From Frankineae bacterium MT45 (GTDB lineage: Bacteria > Actinomycetota > Actinomycetes > Mycobacteriales > Jatrophihabitantaceae), in assembly GCA_900100325.1 (NCBI GenBank), contig LT629697.1, forward strand, positions 1,857,423 to 1,921,422: 64,000 nucleotides of DNA. Reading direction: 5' to 3'. Made by a program: the position numbers and the translations under genes. Below the pieces are notes generated by a model. The model did no database searches. It saw nothing but the letters and a program-made list of their open reading frames with translations, and was not told the DNA's origin. Positions 1-7,748 of this stretch are shown piece by piece. How positions within the stretch are numbered: position 1 is the stretch's first letter; every line of letters starts with the position of its first letter.

Positions 1-255
1 GCACCTCGGGTCGCGAGCGACGTTGTGTGCCTTCGCGGTGGCGGTGCCCGTCTGGAACCAGAACGCGTTGTCCAGCCACAGCGCGCCAACTGCTGTGACA
101 TGAGGGCTGCCATCCGAGTTGACGGTGGTGAGCCAGGTCGTGCGTTGGTTGGGAGCTCCGACGGCCGGAGGCTCGCCAGCGTTCAGCCGCTCCTGCACTG
201 CTTCCCACTGCAACGGTTCAAGCCCGTCACCCGCGCCGATGTTCGTAATCTTCAT
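1..255 (-). CDS. Pyridoxamine 5'-phosphate oxidase-family protein, C-terminus cut by window edge
   Basis: The reverse strand reads from an ATG at 255 without a stop to the window edge, giving the first 85 residues. It begins MKITNIGAGDGLEPLQWEAV and contains the segment TTVNSDGSPHVTAVGALWLD followed by FWFQTGTATAKAHNVARDPR. A strand with DGSPHV, then an aromatic FWF segment, then K-x-x-N-x-x-R-DPR is typical of the split-barrel flavin/F420-binding PPOX family. These proteins bind FMN or F420 and reduce small molecules in the cytoplasm. Substrate and cofactor cannot be told from this fragment. Confidence 0.8.
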   Translation of the reverse strand, partial: MKITNIGAGDGLEPLQWEAVQERLNAGEPPAVGAPNQRTTWLTTVNSDGSPHVTAVGALWLDNAFWFQTGTATAKAHNVARDPRC

Positions 256-515
256 ACCCCGACCGTAGTTGCAGAAGCGGGCGGCGGATAGAGCGGCGCC
301 AGACGCTCCCGGCTTTGGCTGCATAGTCGCCTGGTCATGCCGCGACAGCGTCCCGATGCATGCCTTAGATCCATCGCCCTCAGCACTGCTCAGTTCAGCG
401 ATCGGACATCGCTTGGAGCCGCCGGGAGCCGAGCTGACACGCTCTTAGATCGCGCCGGGGATGATGCCAGAGCGTTGACTGTGTATTGCTTGATTGCGTC
501 GTTACGCTGTCGGGC

Positions 516-1052
516 ATGCCTTCTACTGCTGCCAGTCCGCTTCGAGCACTCCGTACGCTTGCCGGGGCGCTGATGAGCGCCTTGGTCGTCATCGGGATCG
601 CGCTGTCGTTCGTCGTCGGTAACAACACGACAGACCGCAATGGCAACCCGGTTCATACGCAGGCACCCGGTGCGTGGATGTATGTCGTGATCCTGGTGCT
701 CGGTGTCGCTATGGCCGCGCTGGTCCAGATCGTCGGATACCGAATTGCGCCGCTTGATCCCAACCTGAGTCCGGCCGAGGCCCGGGCCGCCGGGATACAG
801 GCTTACCAGAAGAGCATGATCCTGCGGTTCGCCCTGAGTGAGTTGGTGGCGATCGTGGCGATCGCGTTGTTATTCGCTGCTCGCTCGAACACCATCCTGC
901 CCTACGTCCTCGCCGCCGCTATCGCGGAACTGCTCATGGCCTATCACGTCTGGCCCAGCGAAAGCTTGATCAGTCGAGTTCAGCAACGACTCGACCGCAA
1001 CGGCGGCCGATCCGACCTTGCCAACGCCCTGAACGGCACCGCAAGCTACTAG
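516..1052 (+). CDS. Small integral membrane protein of unknown function
   Basis: A 178-residue protein with four strongly hydrophobic segments: about residues 15-35, 55-75, 105-125 and 128-145. A short extracytoplasmic-looking loop with NNTTDRNGNP follows the first segment. No catalytic motif is visible and I do not recognise the family. The start at 516 (MPSTAASP) gives a compact N-terminus before the first membrane helix; a TTG at 486 in the same frame is possible. No clear Shine-Dalgarno site lies before 516. A TTGACT hexamer at 475-480 is a possible -35 element. Confidence 0.65.
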   Translation: MPSTAASPLRALRTLAGALMSALVVIGIALSFVVGNNTTDRNGNPVHTQAPGAWMYVVILVLGVAMAALVQIVGYRIAPLDPNLSPAEARAAGIQAYQKSMILRFALSELVAIVAIALLFAARSNTILPYVLAAAIAELLMAYHVWPSESLISRVQQRLDRNGGRSDLANALNGTASY

Positions 1053-1123
1053 CCGCCCGCAGCGTCACGCGTCAGCCTTCAGCTCCCGCCGGTATCCGCT
1101 CGCGCGAGCGATAGCCGTTCGTG

Positions 1124-2053
1124 TCAGGTTGAGCGAAGCGTGAAGTGTCCAGTTCCATCATTGAGCCAGACCTGGTTGACCACCGTCGCGGGTAGAGCCG
1201 GCTGAGCGGTGGTTACTCGGACGAGAAGGTCCAGGCTCCCGTCGTGGTTGACGTCGGCCAGGGATGTCGCGTAGCTGGTATAGCCTGTGTCGTCGGTCTC
1301 CAGGACCGTGACGGCACCGGATCCACCCATCGCGACCAGAACCCCGTTGCCCCTCGAGTTCGGCCACCCGGGCTGCGGGAATTCGCCGGCAAAGTACGCT
1401 GCGGCGACATCGACGCCGGGCTCACCGTCCAACTGTCCGAAGCTGTAGGCCGGAAGCGGCAACGAGATGTCATTGACGAAGTTCATCGGACCCGCGACAA
1501 ATGTCGTGCCGCTGCTGAGGTAGGTGCGAAAGCCGTCGCCCTGGTCAGTGGACTCCCAGAGGTCCGCGACGCCATCTCCGTTGAAGTCGGCCGCGCCGAT
1601 AGTCGATGGCTCGAATTGCGCAGCGAATGCGGTTCGGACCGTGAAGTTCCGGAGAACGTAGACAGACTTGCTGGTCGGGGCCGCGCCGTAGAACCAGGTC
1701 ACGGCGATGTCGCTGTAGGTGCGGCCGGCAACTGGAATCGCTGTTCCCATGTCGGGACAGGCCCCCGCAGTGCGGGTGGGTACGTCGTATCGGATGATTC
1801 GCGCAGGCGCGAACGATCCGTGGTGGCGTCCCGGCTCAACGCTGGCGTAGCAGCCCGACGCGTCCCCGCCGAGCGTGATCCGGTCGGCGTAACGACTACC
1901 GATCACGTCGCCGAGGAAGGCTTGACCCCTAGTGTTTCCAAGCACATTCACCCCGCTGGCTCGCGGTCGCGGCGCCGCACTGGCGGAGACATTGAAGGAC
2001 GCGAGCGTCGCCGCGAAGACAACAATGGACAGAAACAGGCAACGAATTTTCAC
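1124..2053 (-). CDS. Secreted FG-GAP/VCBS-type beta-propeller protein
   Basis: A 309-residue protein with a signal peptide (VKIRCLFLSIVVFAATLASF, then ASA). Two Ca-binding-like FG-GAP motifs are seen: ADFNGDGVADLW near residues 156-167 and ADVNHDGSLDLLV near 268-280. FG-GAP repeats form propeller blades in extracellular proteins and often carry the D-x-N-x-D-G calcium loop. The GTG start at 2053 was chosen because a GGGGGG Shine-Dalgarno run lies 7 bases upstream and the signal peptide begins there; an ATG at 2113 would put 20 extra residues before it. It appears monocistronic, and its ligand is unknown. Confidence 0.8.
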   Translation of the reverse strand: MKIRCLFLSIVVFAATLASFNVSASAAPRPRASGVNVLGNTRGQAFLGDVIGSRYADRITLGGDASGCYASVEPGRHHGSFAPARIIRYDVPTRTAGACPDMGTAIPVAGRTYSDIAVTWFYGAAPTSKSVYVLRNFTVRTAFAAQFEPSTIGAADFNGDGVADLWESTDQGDGFRTYLSSGTTFVAGPMNFVNDISLPLPAYSFGQLDGEPGVDVAAAYFAGEFPQPGWPNSRGNGVLVAMGGSGAVTVLETDDTGYTSYATSLADVNHDGSLDLLVRVTTAQPALPATVVNQVWLNDGTGHFTLRST

Positions 2054-2313
2054 AACAATTCCCCCCAGAATCGAGCCGACGACCGTTGACGCCGCCACGA
2101 CCGTAGCAGACACCGTCGCGGCAAATCCGACAAATTAATCTCCTGCGTCGAATAACCTCCAGAGGGCTTCAGAGGAAATGAACGCCTGCGTTCAAGGAGT
2201 GCCTGACTGACCTAGCGTGGCTGCCGCCCGACGTCGGATTCGGACCGTGCGGCGCCCATGGACGCGCGCAACACAACGAAACGACTGACTCGCGTCAGCT
2301 CGAGCGTCTTCGC

Positions 2314-3066
2314 TCAAGGCTCAGGCGAGCGTCTGGCTATGAAGACGTTCTCTTGCTGAGGACGGTCCGGTGCATTTCGGACCTGGAGGATCGTGAAGCC
2401 GGTGCTATTCAAGCTGTCCTCGATCTCGGCACGGCTTCGGAACCGCAGCGTCGAGACCGACGAGATCACGGCGCCCGTCCGGGTGAAGCGATATGACTTC
2501 CGAAAGGACACATACGGCAAGTCGATATGTGCCACTTCGCTTCGCTGCTCGACCTCGCCGATGCCGCGCACGTCTCGTACGACGGGGCCTGAGTCGCGCG
2601 CCCAGTCCTCCCACACTCGCCGTTCGGGACGGCGGGACTCGAATATCAGGTGACCAGTGGCATTCAGCGCTGTCCTGATGCCGCGCAGTGTCGCCAGCCA
2701 GTCGTGATCGTCGAGGAACACCTGGGCCACGTTGCCGGTCATGACCGCCGTGTCGACGCACATCGGCGGCAACGTTGTCGCGTCCCCATGGATCCACGCC
2801 ACCCGGTCGGCGCCCTCCTTCGCGCCGGCTATCTCCAATGACGCCGCGGCCGGATCGACACCGGTCACATCGAAGCCGCGGACGGCAAGCAGAACCGCGA
2901 GTGACCCCGTGCCGCAGCCGACGTCGAGCACCTGCCGAGATCCGACCTCGCCAACCAGGTCCAAATACACGCTGAGATCGCGGCGGTCTCCCTCGAAGGC
3001 GTCATAGACCCGAGCCAACATCGGGTCAGCGAAAATCGCATCCGGCACAGCGACGACGATAGCCAT
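2314..3066 (-). CDS. Class I SAM-dependent methyltransferase
   Basis: A 250-residue cytoplasmic enzyme with the Rossmann-type motif I VLDVGCGTGSLAVLLA, motif II FDVTGVDPAAASLEIA, an acidic Asp after an IHGDA strand, and a motif-IV-like TAVMTGNVAQVFLDD. The C-terminal half (RKSYRFTRTGAVISSVSTLRFRS) resembles the small-molecule methyltransferases often annotated as UbiE-like or generic type 11/25. Family knowledge supports methyl transfer from S-adenosylmethionine; the acceptor cannot be inferred. The start at 3066 (MAIVVAVPDAIF) matches the family N-terminus better than the upstream ATG at 3123. Confidence 0.85.
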   Translation of the reverse strand: MAIVVAVPDAIFADPMLARVYDAFEGDRRDLSVYLDLVGEVGSRQVLDVGCGTGSLAVLLAVRGFDVTGVDPAAASLEIAGAKEGADRVAWIHGDATTLPPMCVDTAVMTGNVAQVFLDDHDWLATLRGIRTALNATGHLIFESRRPERRVWEDWARDSGPVVRDVRGIGEVEQRSEVAHIDLPYVSFRKSYRFTRTGAVISSVSTLRFRSRAEIEDSLNSTGFTILQVRNAPDRPQQENVFIARRSPEP

Positions 3067-3232
3067 CAACTCACGAACGGAACAGAAACGGATTTCTGCG
3101 GCTGCACAAATGCCTCGAGACAACGCCTGCCACCTGTCGATAAGAGCGTGTTTGTCTGAGCTAGTCCGTTCGCGCGGGTGGATTGATAGGTATGCGAACG
3201 CATTCTCTTGCCGAATTGAGCGCGTCGACTGG

Positions 3233-3697
3233 CTAGCGCTCTCGCTCAGCGATGATCACGTCTGGGCGATACAGGTGTGCACCTCGGGTGCCAGCCAACT
3301 CCATGGCCACGTCGAGCTCGTGGAGCTTCTCCGGCGAACAGGCGCCGATCCGCTCGAGCAGAAATTCCTCATCGAGGCTCGTGGCCCAGGTGCAGAAGAT
3401 CGTCCCGTCCTGCGGGAGCGCGACGCGCACAACGCCTTCCTCGGCCAGCCCTTCCGATCGGCCGAACCAGACCTCGATCCCGACTGCCTGTACTGGACGG
3501 GCCTCCGCGACGATGCGGCGCCGGACGTCGGCATCGACCGCCTGGTCACCTGACATGATCAAGAAGCCTCGTCTCTGGGCCGACGTGGCCGGCGGGACGA
3601 TCTGCATGACGTGGACATCAGGCCGGGCATCACACGAGAGCAGAACCACTGGTCGCTTTTCGTCGATCTGTGCCCACCACAGTTCGCCACGTTGCAC
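3233..3697 (-). CDS. MazF/PemK-like toxin with extended C-terminus
   Basis: The GTG-initiated 154-residue protein opens with RGELWWAQIDEKRPVVLLS, close to the conserved N-terminal strand-loop of PemK/MazF mRNA interferases, followed by VMQIVPPAT. Family members cleave mRNA and are held inactive by a cognate antitoxin. This protein is longer than the usual ~110-120 residues, and its later part (FCTWATSLDEEFLLERIGACSPEKLHELDVAMELA) keeps the D..LL..RIG.L....L..V..AL theme of actinobacterial relatives. No antitoxin directly abuts it; the nearest upstream genes are a 79-residue unknown and a ribbon-helix-helix protein. Active toxin or domesticated relative cannot be distinguished. Confidence 0.7.
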   Translation of the reverse strand: MQRGELWWAQIDEKRPVVLLSCDARPDVHVMQIVPPATSAQRRGFLIMSGDQAVDADVRRRIVAEARPVQAVGIEVWFGRSEGLAEEGVVRVALPQDGTIFCTWATSLDEEFLLERIGACSPEKLHELDVAMELAGTRGAHLYRPDVIIAERER

Positions 3698-3876
3698 CCG
3701 CCGAAATTATCAGTTCGGCACGGATCGTAGTTCTGTCGGCCTGGCGGTGGGCGTGTGAAGAACTAGGCGCCCCACGTGTCGATCGGACTAGCCGAGATCC
3801 GCTCGGCGCCGTCGCTTCTCAAGCCGTGGATAGCCGACTGGATGTCAAGAAGATTTTCAGTCGGGCGATCTTGCGA

Positions 3877-4116
3877 TCAAGCGGTCGGTGAGAGATTGGT
3901 TGGCGGGTCATCATCAAGTGGCGCCGTAGTCCATTCGGGTCGAATTTCCTTGACTCCAACCCAAAAGCCGCGCCGCATCGACCCGCGTAGTTCGACCGCT
4001 CGCTCTGCAAGAATTCGCCGTGCTTCAAGAGGCGGGATACCCCGCGAACCTGCGACAGTGGCGTCTTTTCGTCCGATCCATCGGCCTCGCCGAAATCGGT
4101 AGCTGTCGATAGTCAT
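3877..4116 (-). CDS. Small basic protein of unknown function upstream of the MazF-like gene
   Basis: A 79-residue, Arg-rich protein (MTIDSYRFRRGRWIGRKDATVAGSRG...). The ATG at 4116 has an excellent AGGAGG Shine-Dalgarno box 9 bases upstream, which argues that it is translated. The middle part (PPLEARRILAERAVELRGSM) looks helical and the C-terminus is Pro/Asp-rich and probably disordered. It lies 179 bases upstream of the MazF-like gene on the same strand. An antitoxin role is possible, but I recognise no antitoxin family. Confidence 0.55.
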   Translation of the reverse strand: MTIDSYRFRRGRWIGRKDATVAGSRGIPPLEARRILAERAVELRGSMRRGFWVGVKEIRPEWTTAPLDDDPPTNLSPTA

Positions 4117-4272
4117 CGCGGGTCCCCTCCTACACGTCACCCTTGTAGATGAAACCATCTGGTCCAGCACAACGCCTCGCCCCGTCGATCGGGGTGACTT
4201 CGTGTGCGCTCGTAGCCGTCGTTCTCGCGCACGGTCGCCGCGGCACGGTGCGCGCAGATCAGATGTTCGGTT

Positions 4273-4539
4273 TCAGCTGGCGGAGCGTTCGATGTCGAGC
4301 CGGTCGAGGAGCCAGGCTCGTGCCATGGTGGATACCGGGAGGTGGCGTCGTCCGGCTTCGGCTTGTAGGGCGGCGAATTGCTCTTCACTCAATCGGACGT
4401 TGGACATCCGACTGGGCTGGTTGGGTCGCGAGATTTTTGTGTTGGCTGGATAGGGCTCGTTTGAATCGGCCTGCTGTTCGAGGTTGCGGGCGTCGTCTCG
4501 TAGGGTATGGGCGATCTTTGGGTCAAGTTTCTTGGCCAC
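4273..4539 (-). CDS. Ribbon-helix-helix (CopG/BrnA-like) antitoxin-type protein
   Basis: An 88-residue protein from a GTG start with the Shine-Dalgarno AAGGAGA 5 bases upstream. The N-terminal half (KKLDPKIAHTLRDDARNLEQ) is helical and charged. The C-terminal half NVRLSEEQFAALQAEAGRRHLPVSTMARAWLLDRLD fits a ribbon-helix-helix DNA-binding unit: a strand (NVRLS), helix A, then the turn and helix B. Such proteins are commonly antitoxins and autorepressors. The usual adjacent toxin gene is not immediately downstream; the next genes on the strand are a 79-residue unknown and the MazF-like gene. Confidence 0.65.
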   Translation of the reverse strand: MAKKLDPKIAHTLRDDARNLEQQADSNEPYPANTKISRPNQPSRMSNVRLSEEQFAALQAEAGRRHLPVSTMARAWLLDRLDIERSAS

Positions 4540-4819
4540 GCGTGTCTCCTTCCAGATAGATTGCCAGGTCACGGCCAGAGGCCGGCCACGCGTTCAGTCC
4601 GTGCCAGTCTCCGGTTCCGTCAGCGAGCGCGAGGACGAGCGACAACGCCGGCTCGCCGCCGCTACTCACAACATCGCGGGTGCGATCGGAGGCGCGGACC
4701 AAGTGTTTCGGATAGGCGACGGTCGACTGATTACTGCCGCGAGCATTGAGGGCATCCCAGGCCGCTTGATACTCCCAATACCGGCGAACTAGCCGAGCAG
4801 TCCTCCAGCGCCTGATCAC
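4523..4819 (-). CDS. Possible small protein overlapping the RHH gene start
   Basis: A 98-codon frame from a GTG (MIRRWRTARLVRRYWEYQAAW...) whose stop lies 17 bases inside the ribbon-helix-helix gene. The overlap would allow translational coupling, and the C-terminal stretch (DLAIYLEGDTRGQET) looks protein-like. No Shine-Dalgarno site precedes the GTG and no family is recognised, so it may be spurious. Confidence 0.3.
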   Translation of the reverse strand: MIRRWRTARLVRRYWEYQAAWDALNARGSNQSTVAYPKHLVRASDRTRDVVSSGGEPALSLVLALADGTGDWHGLNAWPASGRDLAIYLEGDTRGQET

Positions 4820-4999
4820 CGCGCAAGACTAAGGCGCAACTTCCCACGCTGCATCCGGTTTCTCGCGACCGCCCTCGCGCAAGCTGTGCTCGGACGTCAC
4901 GAACCGGTAGCACCTAGCCGTCGCTATGCGCCAGCGCGGCCATGCCGTCGATCTGCGCATATGAATCCCTGGGGCGCCGGACCGTCGACGAACTATCGG

Positions 5000-5596
5000 C
5001 TAGAGGCTTCTACGGTCGGACGGGTCAGTAACGACGTCCCATTCCAGGCGGCCGTCGCTCACAACCGGGCGCCAGTACCCAAAGTCGTACTGCCCCTCCA
5101 AAGCGTCGGCGATACCGGCGACCCACGCCTCGAGAGTGCGTGCACCGGAATCGAAGTCCGCAAAGGTTTCGTTCATAAATTCTCCGACCCGCCCGTGGTT
5201 CGGTCCAGGTCGGAGGTCGAGGAAGAGCGCGTCGGCGCAGACGTGGGAGGCGAACGTCAGCCACTGCCGATGCCACCACGATCCGGTTTGTATCGGGTCA
5301 CCCTCATCGAGAATGCCATTCAACATGTCGACGTGGTCGGGTATATCGGCAATGGGCAGCAGCATGTAACCGCCAGGCAGGAATCGCGAAGCGAATTGCA
5401 CTTCAGCCACTGGGTGATACGCAGGCACGCCGTTCGTCATCGACAGCAGGCTGACCAACCCGGCAGGGAGGGTAACTGCCAGTCGCTGCTGCGAGGCCAG
5501 GATTTCCTCGTAGGTAGCCGGCGGCTGCAGGGTGCCATGGCTTGCCGGCGCATTCGCCTGCAGCCAGTCGACGACACGACTCCACTGCTCTTGCAT
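5000..5596 (-). CDS. SMI1/KNR4 (SUKH) family protein
   Basis: A 198-residue soluble protein with the SUKH-domain pattern: an N-terminal W-x-x-x-V-x-W-L helix, PPATYEEILASQQRLAVTLPAGLVSLLSMTNGVP (the classic LP..L...L...NG segment), GYMLLPIADI, WLTFASHVCADALFLDLRPG, and a late helix TLEAWVAGIADALEGQ. Bacterial SUKH proteins frequently serve as immunity proteins against polymorphic toxins. No toxin gene adjoins this one, so an orphan immunity role is inference. The start at 5596 follows a GGGAG box 5 bases away; a GTG at 5611 is less well placed. Confidence 0.85.
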   Translation of the reverse strand: MQEQWSRVVDWLQANAPASHGTLQPPATYEEILASQQRLAVTLPAGLVSLLSMTNGVPAYHPVAEVQFASRFLPGGYMLLPIADIPDHVDMLNGILDEGDPIQTGSWWHRQWLTFASHVCADALFLDLRPGPNHGRVGEFMNETFADFDSGARTLEAWVAGIADALEGQYDFGYWRPVVSDGRLEWDVVTDPSDRRSL

Positions 5597-5794
5597 TAGC
5601 TCTCCCGCCACCCCCCAATCGTGTCACGCGAGTTGTCTACCCACCTTCAACACCCCAGCGGGACCCTGACGCGAGATAGCCGTCGATATCGCGCAGTCGA
5701 CGCTGTTGTGCGTAGCGGCAGATCGGCCAGCACGCGTTCGTCGGAACCCGACCTCGCGGGTGTTGTCGAATGGTCGATGAGGCACGATCTGGGA

Positions 5795-6499
5795 ATGACG
5801 GAATGGCGGTCGGCCGCGGAGCTGCGCAACGTGGCTGATCCTGCCTGGCCGGGCATCGAACAGCAGATCGTGGGCTCGTCGCTGACGGTCGAGGTGGTCG
5901 CGGCGGACGCGTCCGCGGGTGCGAGAGCACTCGAGCAGGTTCAGGTCACGACACGTAGCGTGCTCGGCGCGCTGACCTCGGAGTGCGGTGCCGTGAGGAT
6001 CGACCAGGGCTGGTTACGCGTCCTCGGCGCAGGCGCGGACGGGCTCGGCTCGGTTGGCGACATGACCAAGCGGATCGCTGTCGACGGCCAACGCTTCCTC
6101 GTCGTCGCCATCGATGCGCTGGGTGGTTATTTCGCGGTCAACGGTGGCGACCTGCCGGGTGAATTGGCAGAGGTGGCGTACTGGGGGCCGGACACCCTGT
6201 CGTGGACACCGATAGGGCTGGGACACGCAGCGTTCCTGAGCGCGATGCTCGCCGGTGCTGTGACGGATTTCTATGCGCCGGTGCGTTGGCCGGACTGGGA
6301 GGCGGAAGTGGCGCCCCTGCCGCTGGCGTACGGGCTGTCGGTCTATCCATTCCCGTTCACCGCGGAGGGACAGGATCTTGGACTGACCTCCCGAACGCCT
6401 GTGCCACTGCTCGAACTCATCGACATCTACGCCGACTTGGCCCGCCAGGTGGGGGACCTGCCCAACGCCAGTCGACTCCGGGTGGAGACCCGAGAATAG
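5795..6499 (+). CDS. DUF2625-family protein
   Basis: A 234-residue soluble protein matching the DUF2625 pattern: AELRNVADPAWPGIEQQI near the N-terminus, VTTRSVLGALTSECGAVRIDQGWLRVLGAG, VAIDALGGYFAVNGG, YWGPDTLSWTPIGLGHAAFLSAML, FYAPVRWPDWEAEV and YPFPFTAEG. The function of the family is not established. The ATG at 5795 gives the family-like N-terminus; an ATG at 5777 and longer in-frame starts exist. It lies divergent to the SUKH gene, with about 200 bases between starts, in an island of possible immunity-like proteins. Confidence 0.8.
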   Translation: MTEWRSAAELRNVADPAWPGIEQQIVGSSLTVEVVAADASAGARALEQVQVTTRSVLGALTSECGAVRIDQGWLRVLGAGADGLGSVGDMTKRIAVDGQRFLVVAIDALGGYFAVNGGDLPGELAEVAYWGPDTLSWTPIGLGHAAFLSAMLAGAVTDFYAPVRWPDWEAEVAPLPLAYGLSVYPFPFTAEGQDLGLTSRTPVPLLELIDIYADLARQVGDLPNASRLRVETRE

Positions 6500-6595
6500 G
6501 GGTAGTTTCCGCCACTGATCCATCGCGTTCCGGCCACGCTGAATATGCGCGGTGCGGTGCCACGCGGTTCCGGGCTGCTCGGGTATAACTTCGGC

Positions 6596-6904
6596 ATGGA
6601 ACGCGAATGGCCCACGCCGCCCGATGGAACGCGCGTCACACTCGCGGTCCGTCAGCACACCATGACCCAAATCCCTGACAGCCTGTCCGGCCGAGTCTGG
6701 GGCTGGATCCCAGGCAAAAACGTACAGCGGGCGTGCGTGCTGGACAACGACACCTCGGAGGAGCCTGTATATGCGGTGTCGGAAGATGGCAAGCGTCGCG
6801 GGCGCAACAAGTTCAACAACATCCTGCTTGAGCTCCTCGGGCCCGACGACCGATGGCAGCCCTCCGGCCTGGTCAGAGTCACGCTCCTCATGTACCCCCC
6901 CTGA
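6596..6904 (+). CDS. Hypothetical protein, 102 residues
   Basis: Starts MEREWPTPPDGTRVTLAVRQ and ends PSGLVRVTLLMYPP. The alternation of short strands (VTLAV, VWGWIP, RACVLD, PVYAVSED, VRVTLLMY) suggests a small beta-rich fold; no motif or family is recognised. An in-frame upstream ATG at 6545 would add 17 residues that look non-coding. About 245 bases follow before the next gene, in which I see no gene. Confidence 0.45.
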   Translation: MEREWPTPPDGTRVTLAVRQHTMTQIPDSLSGRVWGWIPGKNVQRACVLDNDTSEEPVYAVSEDGKRRGRNKFNNILLELLGPDDRWQPSGLVRVTLLMYPP

Positions 6905-7149
6905 CTACTCAATGGACAAAAACACCTGGTTCTTAGCAGCGACCTCTGCGACCTATCAATTCGGTCACGTCAACGCCCGGGACTGACCAGACTTAGCTGC
7001 TGCGCCATGACCGAGTGGCCGCACGACCAGGAGACCTACAAATTCGGCTCCCCAGTTCGAGTCCCATAGCTGGTAGTGGCCGCTCCTGTCGCAGCCGTTC
7101 ATGTGGTGGTCCTTGACCCAAGGACGAATACGAACGGAGGCGTCAGATC

Positions 7150-7239
7150 ATGACTAACTTCGGCGGCGACCCCGTGGCAGGTGGAAGACTTCGGCCTGCC
7201 ATGCAACACATCGAGGTACTGCGGAGTTATAGGTCGTGA
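7150..7239 (+). CDS. Leader peptide ORF coupled to the ECF sigma factor
   Basis: A 29-codon frame (MTNFGGDPVAGGRLRPAMQH...) with a strong CGGAGG Shine-Dalgarno site 9 bases before its ATG. Its stop TGA overlaps the GTG start of the sigma-factor gene as GTGA. The ribosome site is much better than that of the sigma gene, so translation of the leader probably feeds or gates sigma-factor translation. The peptide matches no family I know. Confidence 0.5.
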   Translation: MTNFGGDPVAGGRLRPAMQHIEVLRSYRS

Positions 7240-7748
7240 TCAACGCACATCCGGTGGATTTCCACGACTACGTCGTTTGCAACCAGAGGGCGTTGTTGCG
7301 CTTCGCTACGGTGTTGTCTGGTCAGACATGGCTCGCCGACGATCTGGTGGCCGACGTCCTGGGGCGAGCATTCGAGCGTTGGGATCGAATCGGCGCGGTA
7401 GCCGATCCGCATGCCTACGTGCGACGCATGATCGTCAACGACTACCTTTCCTGGCGTCGACGTCTGGTTCGCACGACGCCACGCGGTGAGATCGAGTCGT
7501 CCGAATCGGCGCCGGATCTCGCCGACGAATACGCCGAACGGAACGTCATGATCACGCGTCTGTCCGCGTTGCCGCGCAAACAACGCGCTGCGGTGGTGTT
7601 GCGCTTCTACGTCGGAATGTCTGACGCCGACATCGCGGACGTCCTCGACTGTCGCGAAATCACCGTTCGCAGCCAAATCTCTCGCGCCCTCGCGACCTTG
7701 CGGCTCGCTCTCGCTAGCCCCCCGCCCGCTCTAGCTCAGGAGTTCTGA
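7236..7748 (+). CDS. ECF (SigE-type) RNA polymerase sigma factor
   Basis: A 170-residue sigma-70-family protein with only regions 2 and 4. Region 2: FHDYVVCNQRALLRFATVLSG, the LADDLVADVLGRAFERWDRI core, then DPHAYVRRMIVNDYLSWRRR. Region 4: LSALPRKQRAAVVLRFYVGMSDADIADVLDCREITVRSQISRALATLR, a helix-turn-helix for -35 recognition. It directs RNA polymerase to stress or envelope regulons. It overlaps the leader ORF upstream and the next gene downstream (TGATG), so the three form one transcription unit. Confidence 0.9.
   Translation: MINAHPVDFHDYVVCNQRALLRFATVLSGQTWLADDLVADVLGRAFERWDRIGAVADPHAYVRRMIVNDYLSWRRRLVRTTPRGEIESSESAPDLADEYAERNVMITRLSALPRKQRAAVVLRFYVGMSDADIADVLDCREITVRSQISRALATLRLALASPPPALAQEF

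Noticed and set aside
1244-2089. 281-codon forward frame opposite the FG-GAP protein
   Set aside because: No domain; the reverse frame has a signal peptide, GGGGGG box and FG-GAP motifs.
3819-4028. 69-codon reverse frame beside the MazF-like gene
   Set aside because: Overlaps the better-supported 79-residue gene with the AGGAGG site, in another frame.
7045-7070. tRNA-like T-loop (GTTCGAGTCCC) in the gap before the sigma factor
   Set aside because: The flanking bases do not form a T stem, and no acceptor, D or anticodon arm could be found.
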